This document shows positions 37,299 to 45,457 of a DNA stretch of 64,000 bases, piece by piece. The position numbers and the translations under genes are program-made. The DNA is taken from the NCBI GenBank assembly GCA_963595735.1, contig CAVBJJ010000001.1, forward strand, positions 1-64,000, in the 5' to 3' direction. Numbering within the stretch: position 1 is the stretch's first letter; each line of letters starts with the position of its first letter. The notes beneath the pieces were generated by a model. It ran no database searches and was not told the DNA's origin. It worked only from the letters and a program-made list of their open reading frames with translations. This stretch comes from CALWOS01 sp963595735. Its GTDB lineage: Bacteria > Bacillota > Clostridia > Oscillospirales > Oscillospiraceae.

Positions 37299-37886
37299 TC
37301 AATACAGGCTGGGGTTGTTGCTGTAGCAGAAGTAGGTGCTGCCCAGCAATTTGTCATACATCTGCAGGTATACGCCGCTGCCCTGGGTGAAGTTCGCCTG
37401 GAACACAACGGAGGAGTCCATGTGGCGCTCCCCGCGGAGCAGACGCAGCGCCAGCTGCACGCTCTGCATATTGGGCATCAGGCTCTCCCAGTTGGAGCTG
37501 CCCGCGCTGGCATACTGGCCGCGCTGGTAAACCACACCGCGAACGGTGTTGGGAAATTCGGGACTGGCAACGCGATTCATGAGCACCTCGCCCACGCAGA
37601 ATTTCCATTCCTCGCTCAGCCAGCTGCATCCGCCGGCCTCGATGTAGATGACCTTGGCCAGCAGGTACAGGTCGTCAAAAGCGATCTTGTCATCCAGACC
37701 CAGAGCCGCCAGCTTTGCATTCCGGCTGGCTTCGGCTGCATTGCCCTTGGCATAATCGCCGGTCAGGGCGGCGTTCATCATGACAGCCATGTAGTCCGTG
37801 TTCTGGTCGTAGCTGGCGAATGCGGTACCGCAAAACAGGCACAAAGCCATGGTCGCCGCCAGTACGGCAGAAATGAGTTTCTTCAT
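37299..37886 (-). CDS. Secreted cell-wall hydrolase (SleB/Hydrolase_2 family)
   Basis: 195 residues from the ATG at 37886, which has AGGAG 5 bases upstream. A cleavable signal peptide (KKLISAVLAATMALCLFCGTAFA) covers the first 24 residues. The catalytic domain begins LLAKVIYIEAGGCSW, whose Glu is the expected acid, and includes CVGEVLMNRVASPEFPNTV and VVYQRGQYASAG, typical of SleB and CwlJ-type amidases or transglycosylases. Such proteins cut spore cortex or vegetative peptidoglycan; this one is a stand-alone catalytic domain without a binding domain, so its site of action is open. It has its own promoter and terminator. Confidence 0.9.
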   Translation of the reverse strand: MKKLISAVLAATMALCLFCGTAFASYDQNTDYMAVMMNAALTGDYAKGNAAEASRNAKLAALGLDDKIAFDDLYLLAKVIYIEAGGCSWLSEEWKFCVGEVLMNRVASPEFPNTVRGVVYQRGQYASAGSSNWESLMPNMQSVQLALRLLRGERHMDSSVVFQANFTQGSGVYLQMYDKLLGSTYFCYSNNPSLY

Positions 37887-37997
37887 AAATTCTCCTTTCT
37901 TGAGGGGGCGAAATCTCGTGGAATATTTCGACCCTTTGGGAAAACCTTCGCCCTCTTTTTTCGTCAAAAAAGCGGACAAAGGGAGTGGATGGGACTG

Positions 37998-38026
37998 ATA
38001 ATAACAAAAGAGTAACAAAAAATCAA
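37998..38026 (-). promoter_or_regulatory. Promoter of the cell-wall hydrolase gene
   Basis: On the minus strand TTGATT (38026-38021), 17-base spacer and TATTAT (38003-37998). The gap 38027-38246 upstream is very AT-rich and otherwise featureless. Confidence 0.65.
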
Positions 38027-38246
38027 GTCTTTTTTGAAAATTCGAGTTTTTGAATTTTTATCCATTTCTTCGCATTTAATGCTAAAGTGGTAGTAAAGTG
38101 GGGAATATTTTCAATATTTTATATGTTTTTACCCCATTTTATCGCTTATGCCTGTTGATTCCACGGAATGCAAATAGTTACAAATTGTAACTATTGTATC
38201 AAATTTTCTTCATCCCGTCTCCGCCTAAAGGATGCCCTGCGGCGTC

Positions 38247-38275
38247 TTGCAGCCGGGAATCGCATATGCTAAAAT
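38247..38275 (+). promoter_or_regulatory. Promoter of mutY
   Basis: TTGCAG at 38247-38252, 17-base spacer, TAAAAT at 38270-38275. AAGGAGG follows at about 38296-38302, 6 bases before the ATG. Confidence 0.65.
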
Positions 38276-38307
38276 GAGAGCAGATCTATCCAAAAAGGAG
38301 GCATTTT

Positions 38308-39354
38308 ATGGACGCTGTCGACCCCTTCCGCAGGCTCCCGGAAGCCCTGCTTCCCTGGTACCGAAGCTGCGCCCGGGATCTGCCCTGGCGGCACACCCGG
38401 GAGCCCTATCCCATCTGGCTGTCCGAGATCATGCTCCAGCAGACTCGCGTGGAGGCCGTGCGGGGATATTACCGGCGTTTTCTGGAAGCGCTGCCGGATA
38501 TCCGCTCCCTGGCGGAAGCACCGGAGCAGCAGCTGCTCCAGCTCTGGGAAGGGCTGGGATATTACAGCCGGGTGCGCAATCTGCAAAAGGCCGCCCGGCA
38601 GATCCAGGAGCTGCACGGCGGTGTGTTTCCCCAGGATCCTGCCGCTGTTCATGCCCTGGCCGGTATCGGAGATTACACCTGCGGCGCGATCTGCTCCATC
38701 TGCTTTGGTCTCCCCCTGCCCGCCGTGGACGGAAATGTACTGCGGGTGGCGGCGCGCCTGACCGCCTATGAAGCCCCGGCGGACACCACCGCCTATAAAA
38801 AAGCCGTGACTGCCGCTCTGGCGGCGGTCTATCCCGCCGATGCGGGCGGCGATTTCAACCAGGCGCTGATGGAGCTGGGCGCAACGGTATGTATCCCCAA
38901 CGGCGCGCCCCGCTGCGAGCTTTGCCCCTGCGCCGACTTCTGTCTTGCCAAAGCCCGGGACATTGCCAAAACGCTGCCCAAGCGCAGCCCCAAGCGTCCT
39001 CGCCGCAAGGAAGTCATGACGGTGCTTCTGCTGGAGCATCAGGGGCGCATCGCTCTGGAAAAGCGGCCGGACACCGGGCTGCTGGCCGGATTATGGCAAC
39101 TTCCCTACCTGCCCGGAGAGCTTTCCGCAAGCCGGGCGCTGGAATTTTGCCGGGAGCAGGGGCTTCGCCCGCTGGACCTGCTCAGCACCCGGGTACGCAG
39201 CCACATCTTCACCCATGTGGAATGGGAGATGCACTGCCACCACATCCGCTGCGCGGCCGCACCGGAAGCCTTTCTCTGGGCTGCGCCGGGAGAATACCCC
39301 CTCCCCACCGCCTTTCGCAAGCTGCTGCCGCCGGAATACAGCCCCTCGCGGTAG
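38308..39354 (+). CDS. mutY: A/G-specific adenine glycosylase
   Basis: A 348-residue base-excision repair enzyme that removes adenine mispaired with 8-oxoguanine. LPWRHTREPYPIWLSEIMLQ near residues 25-44 contains the catalytic Glu. The helix-hairpin-helix reads VHALAGIGDYTCGAI with the catalytic Asp in VDGNVLRV. The iron-sulfur loop is CIPNGAPRCELCPCADFC. The C-terminal NUDIX-like domain that checks the opposite 8-oxoguanine is present (VLLLEHQGRIALEKRPDTGL). All parts and the length are normal. Confidence 0.96.
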   Translation: MDAVDPFRRLPEALLPWYRSCARDLPWRHTREPYPIWLSEIMLQQTRVEAVRGYYRRFLEALPDIRSLAEAPEQQLLQLWEGLGYYSRVRNLQKAARQIQELHGGVFPQDPAAVHALAGIGDYTCGAICSICFGLPLPAVDGNVLRVAARLTAYEAPADTTAYKKAVTAALAAVYPADAGGDFNQALMELGATVCIPNGAPRCELCPCADFCLAKARDIAKTLPKRSPKRPRRKEVMTVLLLEHQGRIALEKRPDTGLLAGLWQLPYLPGELSASRALEFCREQGLRPLDLLSTRVRSHIFTHVEWEMHCHHIRCAAAPEAFLWAAPGEYPLPTAFRKLLPPEYSPSR

Positions 39355-39457
39355 ACAAAACCCCCGGCATCTGGTATACTGGACGCAGGAGGCAGGTATC
39401 GGGCTTGGCTGTAAATCCTTTCTGCAGTGTTTTCTGTCCCGGTGCTGTATTTTTCTT

Positions 39458-39559
39458 ATGATGCATACCGTGTTTTATGTCATCTTCATCGCAGGTGTGA
39501 TCGTCTGCCTGCTCAATGCGGTAATCCGCAGTGTCCAGCGCTTCCGGAACAGAAAATAA
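39458..39559 (+). CDS. Possible 33-residue membrane peptide
   Basis: A short frame reading MMHTVFYVIFIAGVIVCLLN then VIRSVQRFRNRK: one hydrophobic helix and a basic tail, followed 40 bases later by a good terminator. The composition is typical of small membrane proteins. No clear ribosome site precedes it, and it starts 100 bases after mutY, so it may instead be untranslated 3' sequence. Confidence 0.35.
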   Translation: MMHTVFYVIFIAGVIVCLLNAVIRSVQRFRNRK

Positions 39560-39599
39560 CCCCTTGCTCAGCCTATGTGCCGCAACAAGCGAATATACC

Positions 39600-39634
39600 A
39601 AACGCCGGCCGCGCTCCCGCAGCCGGCGTTTTCC
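39600..39634 (+). terminator. Terminator after mutY and the small frame
   Basis: AAACGCCGGC and GCCGGCGTTT pair over a 12-base GC-rich loop, followed by TC-rich sequence. Confidence 0.75.
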
Positions 39635-39647
39635 TGTCCCTGATGCA

Positions 39648-39740
39648 TTTTCCACAAGATTTTCAACTTTCCCACAGTATTTCCCACAGCATTCTGTGTT
39701 TATTTTTCCAGCATAGGTCGAGTTTTCCACATTTCCACGC
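39648..39740. other. Cluster of DnaA-box-like 9-mers
   Basis: Within 93 bases there are two TTTTCCACA (39648-39656, 39723-39731), which fit the DnaA consensus TTWTNCACA, two TTTCCCACA (39668-39676, 39680-39688) one base off, and a weaker ATTTCCACG (39731-39739), all in the same orientation. No dnaA, dnaN or other origin gene is near. It could be a DnaA-titrating site or chance. Confidence 0.5.
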
Positions 39741-39885
39741 GCTTTTGTGTAAAATCGCACAGCGTATTTTTCCGTTTCCGCTATCTCTGTACCCCAGCCC
39801 TACACTTTCCGCCAAACGCTTCGTCTCCAATTTGGGGAACGCGCCCCACTGCGCCACGGAGATATTATGTAACCCTATACAGCTC

Positions 39886-39910
39886 GTCAAAAAAGTCCGG
39901 TACTTTTGTG
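39886..39910. repeat. Short A/T-stem palindrome, copy 3 (degenerate)
   Basis: GTCAAAAAAGTCC, GG and TACTTTTGTG repeat the core seen at 5159, 22795 and 59896, with changes in the second arm. Confidence 0.4.
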
Positions 39911-39935
39911 GATGTTTCTGCTTTCTGCCTGTTTT

Positions 39936-39964
39936 TTGACAGCCTCTATACTATATTATATATA
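39936..39964 (+). promoter_or_regulatory. Promoter-like sequence overlapped by a palindrome
   Basis: TTGACA at 39936-39941 and TATATA at 39959-39964, 17-base spacer. The -10 lies inside the AT palindrome 39947-39969, which would be well placed as a repressor operator. No convincing gene follows on this strand. Confidence 0.45.
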
Positions 39965-39969
39965 GTATA
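39947..39969. repeat. AT-rich palindrome, left copy
   Basis: TATACTATAT and ATATAGTATA form a near-perfect inverted repeat of 23 bases. It is nearly identical to the copy at 40027. Confidence 0.6.
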
Positions 39970-40026
39970 CGCATGGCAGAGAAATGTGATGACAGCCCTC
40001 CGGACTTTCCGGGACAGAAAAGAAGA

Positions 40027-40050
40027 TATACTATATTATATAATAGTATA
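40027..40050. repeat. AT-rich palindrome, right copy
   Basis: TATACTAT and ATAGTATA frame a 24-base inverted repeat that starts exactly 80 bases after the left copy and shares its first 16 bases. The two may be paired operator sites. Confidence 0.6.
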
Positions 40051-40122
40051 GAGCACCGAGAAGACACCACAGCCGGATGTCACGCAGGTCTCCCCCCGCA
40101 CAGTGCGCCTGCTCCTGCAGGC

Positions 40123-40168
40123 GCAAAAAATCCCCCTGCTCCGCCCGAAAGCGGAACAGGGGGATTTT
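40123..40168 (-). terminator. Terminator of the rnf operon
   Basis: On the minus strand an 18-base stem with one mismatch (AAAATCCCCC... / ...GGGGGATTTT) is followed by a T-run, 22 bases after the rnfB stop. Confidence 0.88.
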
Positions 40169-40189
40169 CTACAGTTTTCTTGCTTTGCC

Positions 40190-41044
40190 TTATTCGGCAG
40201 CAGCGGCAGCAGCCGGTGCTGCGACCTTGGGCTTATTCGTCTTCTTGGAGTTGACGATCAGATTGCGGGGGCACTTGCCAACGCACTTGCCGCAGCTCTT
40301 GCACTTCTCGTAATCAATGACAGCCACATTGTTCTCCACATGGATAGCATCGAAGGGGCATTCCTTCTCACACAGACCGCAGCCAATACAACCGACCTCG
40401 CAGGCCTTGCGCACGGCGGCGCCCTTTGCGGTAGAGGCGCAGGGCACGGTGACCTTGGCCTTGTAGGGAACCTTTACGATCAGCTTCTTGGGGCAGGCAG
40501 CCGCGCAGCTCATGCAGGCCACGCACTTTTCGTGGTCAACAACGGCAACGCCGTCCACCACATGGATCGCGTCAAACTTACATGCCTTCACGCAGGAGCC
40601 AAAGCCCATGCAGCCATTGCCGCAGACATTGGGACCGGTACCGCCGCCCACCATGCGGTGTGCAGCAGCATTACAGTCCTCCACGCCGGAGTACTCAAAC
40701 TTCGTCTGGGTACGGGCATTGGTGCCGGAACAGCGGACGAAGGCAACACTGCGCTCGCCGCTTTCTGCCTCGACGCCCATGATCTCCGCGATCTTGGCAG
40801 CCACGGCAGCACCGCCGGCGGCGCAGCAGTTGACGCCGGCTTCGCCCTTGACGACCGCCGCGGCATAACCGCCGCAGCCGGGGAAGCCGCAGCCACCGCA
40901 GTTGGCGCCGGGCAGAATCTCAGAAATTGCTTCCTGACGCTCATCGACCTCAACGGCAAACTTCTTGGCTGCAACAGCCAGAACAATACCGAAGACCAGA
41001 CCCAAAGCGCCGAGGGCAATTACAGCATAAATAATTCCTTGCAT
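40190..41044 (-). CDS. rnfB: Rnf complex subunit RnfB
   Basis: A 284-residue iron-sulfur protein, the likely ferredoxin entry point of the ion-pumping ferredoxin:NAD oxidoreductase. One N-terminal membrane helix (residues 2-25) is followed by the four-Cys domain GANCGGCGFPGCGGYA, then a ferredoxin-rich region with CMGFGSCVKAC, CVACMSCAAACP, CIGCGLCEKECP and CKSCGKCVGKCP. It ends in an Ala/Pro/Lys-rich tail (KPKVAAPAAAAAAE). It is the last gene of the operon, 13 bases after rnfA. Confidence 0.96.
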   Translation of the reverse strand: MQGIIYAVIALGALGLVFGIVLAVAAKKFAVEVDERQEAISEILPGANCGGCGFPGCGGYAAAVVKGEAGVNCCAAGGAAVAAKIAEIMGVEAESGERSVAFVRCSGTNARTQTKFEYSGVEDCNAAAHRMVGGGTGPNVCGNGCMGFGSCVKACKFDAIHVVDGVAVVDHEKCVACMSCAAACPKKLIVKVPYKAKVTVPCASTAKGAAVRKACEVGCIGCGLCEKECPFDAIHVENNVAVIDYEKCKSCGKCVGKCPRNLIVNSKKTNKPKVAAPAAAAAAE

Positions 41045-41057
41045 TTCTCGTTCCCCC

Positions 41058-41645
41058 TTACCAAACCTTCAGACCGCTGAAGCCCATGAAGGACAGGGCG
41101 ATCAGACCAGCAGCGACCAAGGCGATGGGGAAGCCCTCAAAGGCCTTGGGGTAATCCGCAAACTCCAGGCGCTCGCGGACGCTGGCGAACAGAACGATAG
41201 CGACCAGGAAGCCCAGACCGCCGCAGATACCGGCCACAACGCTCTCCAGGAGGTTATAGCTGTTGTTGGTGTTCAGCAGCGCCACGCCGAGAACGGCGCA
41301 GTTGGTCGTGATCAGGGGCAGGTACACACCCAGCGCCTCATACAGGGCGGGCATGGATTTCTGCAGGAACATCTCGATAAACTGCACCAGAGATGCAATC
41401 ACCAGGATGTAAGCCAGAGTCTGGAGATAACCCAGGCCCAGAGGCATCAGGATGAAGTGGTTGACCAGCCAGCAGAACAGGGAGGCCACTGCCATAACAA
41501 AGATAACAGCGATACCCATACCGGTGGCGGTGTCCATCTTCTTGGAAACACCCATGAAGGGGCAGATACCCAGGAACTGCACCAGGATGAAGTTCTCAAC
41601 CAGGATCAGACTCAGAGCAATGGAAAAAATCTTGGTAATACCCAT
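41058..41645 (-). CDS. rnfA: Rnf complex subunit RnfA
   Basis: A 195-residue membrane protein with six helices. VENFILVQFLGICPFMGVSK near residues 16-35 and ITTNCAVLGVALLN near 113 are family signatures; each half carries a Cys in the membrane (ICPF, NCAV) that in recent structures holds a shared [2Fe-2S] cluster with RnfE. Start and rnfE stop overlap by one base, so the paired subunits are coupled. Confidence 0.96.
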   Translation of the reverse strand: MGITKIFSIALSLILVENFILVQFLGICPFMGVSKKMDTATGMGIAVIFVMAVASLFCWLVNHFILMPLGLGYLQTLAYILVIASLVQFIEMFLQKSMPALYEALGVYLPLITTNCAVLGVALLNTNNSYNLLESVVAGICGGLGFLVAIVLFASVRERLEFADYPKAFEGFPIALVAAGLIALSFMGFSGLKVW

Positions 41646-42286
41646 TACTTGTCCACCTCCTCAGTTTTCTTAGCGGCGGAACGCTGCAGACCCTTCTGCA
41701 CAACGGCGATCAGGATACCCAGCGTCAGGAAGCCGCCAAAGGGCAGAACCATCAGCAGTGCGCCGTAATCTGCGGGGAAAATCTGGATACCGGCGCCACC
41801 GTTGAGGATGCCGCCGCCGAAGCTGCCGTTGCCCAGGAATTCACGGACAACGCACATCACGACCAGAACCCAGATGTAGCCAACGCCCTGGAAGAAACCA
41901 TCCAGGATGGAAGCGCCAACACCGTTCTTGGAAGCGAAGCCTTCAGCACGACCCAGAATAATGCAGTTCACGACGATCAGGGGGATGAACATGCCCAGAG
42001 AGGCAGACAGCGCGGGGACATAAGCCTGCAGAAGCAGGTCAACGATGGTAACGAAGCCGGCGATCACGACGATGTAGGCTGCGATACGCACCTTAGAGGG
42101 GATCACTTTTCTCAGCAGGGAGATAACCACATTACAGCAGATCAGAATGATGGTAACGCAGGCGCCCATACCGATACCGTTAAACAGGCTGGTGGTGATA
42201 GCCAGGGTAGAACACATACCCAGCAGCTGCACCAGAACGGGGTTTTGGGTAATGAGGCCTTCTTTTGCTTGCTGTTTCACATTCAT
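41645..42286 (-). CDS. rnfE: Rnf complex subunit RnfE
   Basis: About 213 residues from the ATG at 42286, which has AAGGAGG 7 bases upstream; a longer start would overlap rnfG. It has six membrane helices and the pseudo-symmetric counterparts of RnfA motifs: NPVLVQLLGMCSTLAITTS and PLIVVNCIILGRAEGFASKN. It builds the membrane core with RnfA and RnfD. The C-terminal tail AAKKTEEVDK is charged. Confidence 0.95.
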   Translation of the reverse strand: MNVKQQAKEGLITQNPVLVQLLGMCSTLAITTSLFNGIGMGACVTIILICCNVVISLLRKVIPSKVRIAAYIVVIAGFVTIVDLLLQAYVPALSASLGMFIPLIVVNCIILGRAEGFASKNGVGASILDGFFQGVGYIWVLVVMCVVREFLGNGSFGGGILNGGAGIQIFPADYGALLMVLPFGGFLTLGILIAVVQKGLQRSAAKKTEEVDK

Positions 42287-42299
42287 TTCAAAAACCTCC

Positions 42300-42857
42300 T
42301 TAACCCAATTCTGCAACGGTTTCCAGCGCGTTATTAACGCCCTTTACCACTGCGCGGGAGCTGATGGTTGCACCGGTCAGAGACACGATGTCGCCACCGT
42401 CCTTGTCAACAGCCAGGGTGCCGGACTTGCCCGCAAACTGTGCGCGCCAATCCGCATCGCTGGCCTTGGAGCCCAGACCGGCGGTCTCGGGGTTGGAGAT
42501 GATGGCCAGGCCGGTAACGGTCTGGTTCAGATCCACACCGACGACCATGTCAATGTTGCCCTGGGAACCGAAGACGACGGACTCGACCACATAGCCCTGC
42601 ACGCCGCTGGCATCCTCCGCGGTGTAGATCGCGGTGACCTCCGTATTGCTGACGGTCTTATCCAGCTGGTTGAAGGTATAGTCGCCGCCGGGCATGACCT
42701 CTGCCAGCGCGGCATTGGTCGTATCCAGCGTGTGCTGGGCGATAGGCCCCTCGGTCATATGGTTGACGATGCCCAGAGCCAGCGCGGTCAGCGCGGAGAT
42801 CAGGAACAGCATCACGATCAGACGAGGAGTGGAATTGAGGTTCTTTTTCTTTTCCAT
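42300..42857 (-). CDS. rnfG: Rnf complex subunit RnfG (FMN-carrying)
   Basis: A 185-residue protein with one N-terminal membrane helix and an extracytoplasmic FMN-binding domain. SLTGATISSRAV near residues 159-170 is the flavinylation motif, whose second Thr takes a covalent FMN in related proteins. The domain also shows VVGVDLNQTVTGLAIISNPE. It moves electrons across the outer face of the Rnf complex. Its start overlaps the end of rnfD by one base. Confidence 0.95.
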   Translation of the reverse strand: MEKKKNLNSTPRLIVMLFLISALTALALGIVNHMTEGPIAQHTLDTTNAALAEVMPGGDYTFNQLDKTVSNTEVTAIYTAEDASGVQGYVVESVVFGSQGNIDMVVGVDLNQTVTGLAIISNPETAGLGSKASDADWRAQFAGKSGTLAVDKDGGDIVSLTGATISSRAVVKGVNNALETVAELG

Positions 42858-43897
42858 TATGCCTTCGCCTCCTTCTTGGCGGCCTTAGCCTTGGCCTTGG
42901 CAGCCTTTGCTTCCTCTGCGGAAACACCGAACTGACGAGGCGGAGTCATCTTATCGATCAGCCAGGCGCAGACATTCATCACCAGGATGGAGTAGCTGAC
43001 ACCCTCGGGATAAGAACCGAAGTAACGGATGAAAACGGTGATCAGGCCGCAGCCGATACCGTAGATGACCTGACCCTTCTTGGTGATGGGGCTGGTAACA
43101 TAGTCGGTCGCCATGAAGATGGCGCCCAGCATCAGACCACCACCCAGGAGGTTATACAGCATCCACTCCAGGTGACCGGCGTCACCCTTGGGGAAGATGA
43201 AGGTCAGGACAGCGACAGTGGCAATGTAAGCCACGGGGATCCGGGGTGTGATCACCTTACGCAGGCACAGATACACACCGCCGATGATGAGGGCCAGCGC
43301 GCTGACCTCACCCAGGCTGCCGCCGATGAAGCCCAGGAACATATCGCTCAGGGAAGCATCAGGAAGCAGACCGGCATGGAGAGAAGCCATGGGAGTCGCG
43401 GCGGTCACCACATCCGCGCCGATGTTCATGATGCTTGCACCCATCACCTTATAGCAGAAAGGAGCGGCGAAGGTGGTCATCAGAACAGGCCAGGAGTTGA
43501 GGAACGCACGAGCGCCCAGAGCAGGGTTGATGAAGTTCTTACCCAGACCGCCGAACAGCTGCTTGACCACGATCATGGCAAAGCAGGCGCCGGGGATGGG
43601 CAGCCACAGGGGGGCGTTTGCAGGCATACAGAATGCCATCAGAATACCGGTAACGACTGCGGACAGGTCACCGATGGTGTTATCCTTGTGCAGGATCGCG
43701 CGATACAGCCACTCGAAGAAGATGCAGGCTGCCACGCTGATGACGGTCAGCGCCAGTGCCTGGAAGCCAAACACGCAGATCGCCACGATCATGGCGGGAA
43801 TCAGCGCGATGACAACATCCAGCATGATGCTGCGGGTGTTCACTCCGTTGCGAATATGCGGGGAGGAGGACACGACCAGCTTTTTGTTCAGTTCCAT
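42857..43897 (-). CDS. rnfD: Rnf complex subunit RnfD
   Basis: A 346-residue membrane protein with about nine to ten helices. SSPHIRNGVNTRSIMLDVVI opens it, as in other RnfD and NqrB proteins, and DVVTAATPMASLH near residue 160 is the place of the covalent FMN threonine. FGGLGKNFINPALGARAFL is also diagnostic. The last 22 residues are an Ala/Lys-rich tail (KAAKAKAKAAKKEAKA), longer than I would expect. It lies 3 bases after rnfC. Confidence 0.95.
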   Translation of the reverse strand: MELNKKLVVSSSPHIRNGVNTRSIMLDVVIALIPAMIVAICVFGFQALALTVISVAACIFFEWLYRAILHKDNTIGDLSAVVTGILMAFCMPANAPLWLPIPGACFAMIVVKQLFGGLGKNFINPALGARAFLNSWPVLMTTFAAPFCYKVMGASIMNIGADVVTAATPMASLHAGLLPDASLSDMFLGFIGGSLGEVSALALIIGGVYLCLRKVITPRIPVAYIATVAVLTFIFPKGDAGHLEWMLYNLLGGGLMLGAIFMATDYVTSPITKKGQVIYGIGCGLITVFIRYFGSYPEGVSYSILVMNVCAWLIDKMTPPRQFGVSAEEAKAAKAKAKAAKKEAKA

Positions 43898-43900
43898 AGC

Positions 43901-45283
43901 TTATTTTGCCTCCTTTCCCGCGGCCTTCTCGGCCTCGGCCTTTGCCTTTGCGGCATCCGCGGCGGCCTTTTCGGCACGGCGGATCCCCTGGATCTTGGCC
44001 TTACCGGTACGGAAGGCGTGGGTCAGGTGCAGGCGGCCGGGACATCCGTAGGTGCAGGCGCCGCACTCAATGCAGTCCATGATATGGTACTGTTCCATAC
44101 CGGGGACATCATCCTTCTGCTGGTACATATACATGTACATGGGCTGCAGCTTCATGGGACAGGCGGAAGCGCAGCGACCGCAACGGATGCAGACGGGGTT
44201 CTTGACGGTTTTGTCTTCGTTCTCGCAGAAGGCCAGCAGGGCGTTGGTACCCTTGGCGATACCGCCTTCCAGATTGCTGACGGCAACGCCCATCATGGGG
44301 CCGCCCATCAGAACCTTGTTGGGATCCTTTTTGAAACCGCCGCAGTTCTCGAAGATGTAGCCGACGGGGGTACCGATGCGGCACAGGCGGTTCTGGGGCT
44401 GCGCCACGCCGCTGCCGGAAACGGTGACCACACGCTCGATAGCGGGACGACCCTCGTAGCAGGCACGATAGATGGCGTAGGCGGTGAAAGTGTTGAACAC
44501 AGCACAGCCGATGGCGGCGGGCAGGCCTCCGGGAGGCACTTCCTTACCGGTAACGGTCTGGATCAGCTGCTTTTCAGCACCCTGGGGATAACGACATTTC
44601 AGCGGCAGAATTTCAACATTGTACTGGGCAGGATTCTTGGACTGGAGCAGGTCGATCGCGTCCTGCTTGTTGGTCTCAATGCCCAGGATGGCTTTGTCCA
44701 CACCACAGGCCCGGACGATCAGCTGAATACCTTTCAGCAGCTCTTCCGGATGCTCCAGCATGGTACGATGGTCGGAAGTAATGTAGGGCTCGCACTCGGC
44801 ACCGTTGATGATGACCGTGTTGACCTTACCCTTACCGCTGGAAATTTTGAATGCGGTGGGGAAGGTTGCGCCACCCATACCAACGATACCGGCCTCACGG
44901 ATGATCTTCACCAGTGCTTCGGGATCGTTGAGTTCCTCCTCGGAGTGAGGAACCATGGTCTCGCAGGGAGTGTCCAGACCGTCGTTTTCAATCACAACGC
45001 AATTGGTCATTGTGCCGTTACACTGGAGTCTGGGCTCGATGGCGATAACCTTGCCGGAAACGGGAGAATGGATGGGTGCGGAAACAGCGGCGCCAACATC
45101 GCCGATCTTCTGACCCATTTTCACCTCATCCCCAACAGCCACCAGGGGCTGGCAAGGTGCGCCGATGTGCAGGGACATGGGGATCGCCAGCTGACTCGGG
45201 GGAGCCAGAGGCGTCACCGCCGCTTTGTTAGTAAGCGACTTTTTGTCGTCCGGATGCACGCCGCCGTAAAAGTGGAAGGACAT
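43901..45283 (-). CDS. rnfC: Rnf complex subunit RnfC
   Basis: About 460 residues from ATG 45283 (SFHFYGGVHPDDKK); AGAGG ends 8 bases before it, whereas the GTG and ATG just upstream have no room for one. It has a biotinyl-lipoyl-like N-terminal fold, a flavin/NADH-binding Rossmann part (GIVGMGGATFPTAFK near 134-148), SLBB region, and two ferredoxin motifs, CIRCGRCASACP and CIECGACTYGCP. It is the NADH-side peripheral subunit. A 30-residue Ala/Lys/Glu tail ends the protein. It is the first gene of the operon. Confidence 0.95.
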   Translation of the reverse strand: MSFHFYGGVHPDDKKSLTNKAAVTPLAPPSQLAIPMSLHIGAPCQPLVAVGDEVKMGQKIGDVGAAVSAPIHSPVSGKVIAIEPRLQCNGTMTNCVVIENDGLDTPCETMVPHSEEELNDPEALVKIIREAGIVGMGGATFPTAFKISSGKGKVNTVIINGAECEPYITSDHRTMLEHPEELLKGIQLIVRACGVDKAILGIETNKQDAIDLLQSKNPAQYNVEILPLKCRYPQGAEKQLIQTVTGKEVPPGGLPAAIGCAVFNTFTAYAIYRACYEGRPAIERVVTVSGSGVAQPQNRLCRIGTPVGYIFENCGGFKKDPNKVLMGGPMMGVAVSNLEGGIAKGTNALLAFCENEDKTVKNPVCIRCGRCASACPMKLQPMYMYMYQQKDDVPGMEQYHIMDCIECGACTYGCPGRLHLTHAFRTGKAKIQGIRRAEKAAADAAKAKAEAEKAAGKEAK

Positions 45284-45428
45284 GCGCATCACCTCTAAAA
45301 ATATTTTTTCACTCTCTTGGCATTACAATCAGGAACGCAACGCGATTTTTCCGCCAAAACCGCAACTTCTGCCACACTGCGCCTTTGCCGGAGAATCTTG
45401 TCTCGTTCCCTCTTGTCTGAACAAAACA

Positions 45429-45457
45429 ATATTATCACAGAACCGTTCGATTGTCTA
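45429..45457 (-). promoter_or_regulatory. rnfC: Candidate promoter of the rnf operon
   Basis: On the minus strand TAGACA (45457-45452), 17-base spacer, TAATAT (45434-45429), with a GATAAT two bases off as alternative -10. The leader to rnfC is about 140 bases and shows no recognised RNA element. Confidence 0.55.

Noticed and set aside
39648..40050. Chromosomal origin of replication
   Set aside because: DnaA-like boxes and AT-rich palindromes are present, but no dnaA, dnaN, rpmH or gyrase genes are near and strand bias does not switch here, so only a site cluster is reported.
39973..40254. 93-codon plus-strand frame after the palindromes
   Set aside because: Pro/Ala/Gly-rich text, no ribosome site, and it runs through the rnf terminator and into rnfB antisense.
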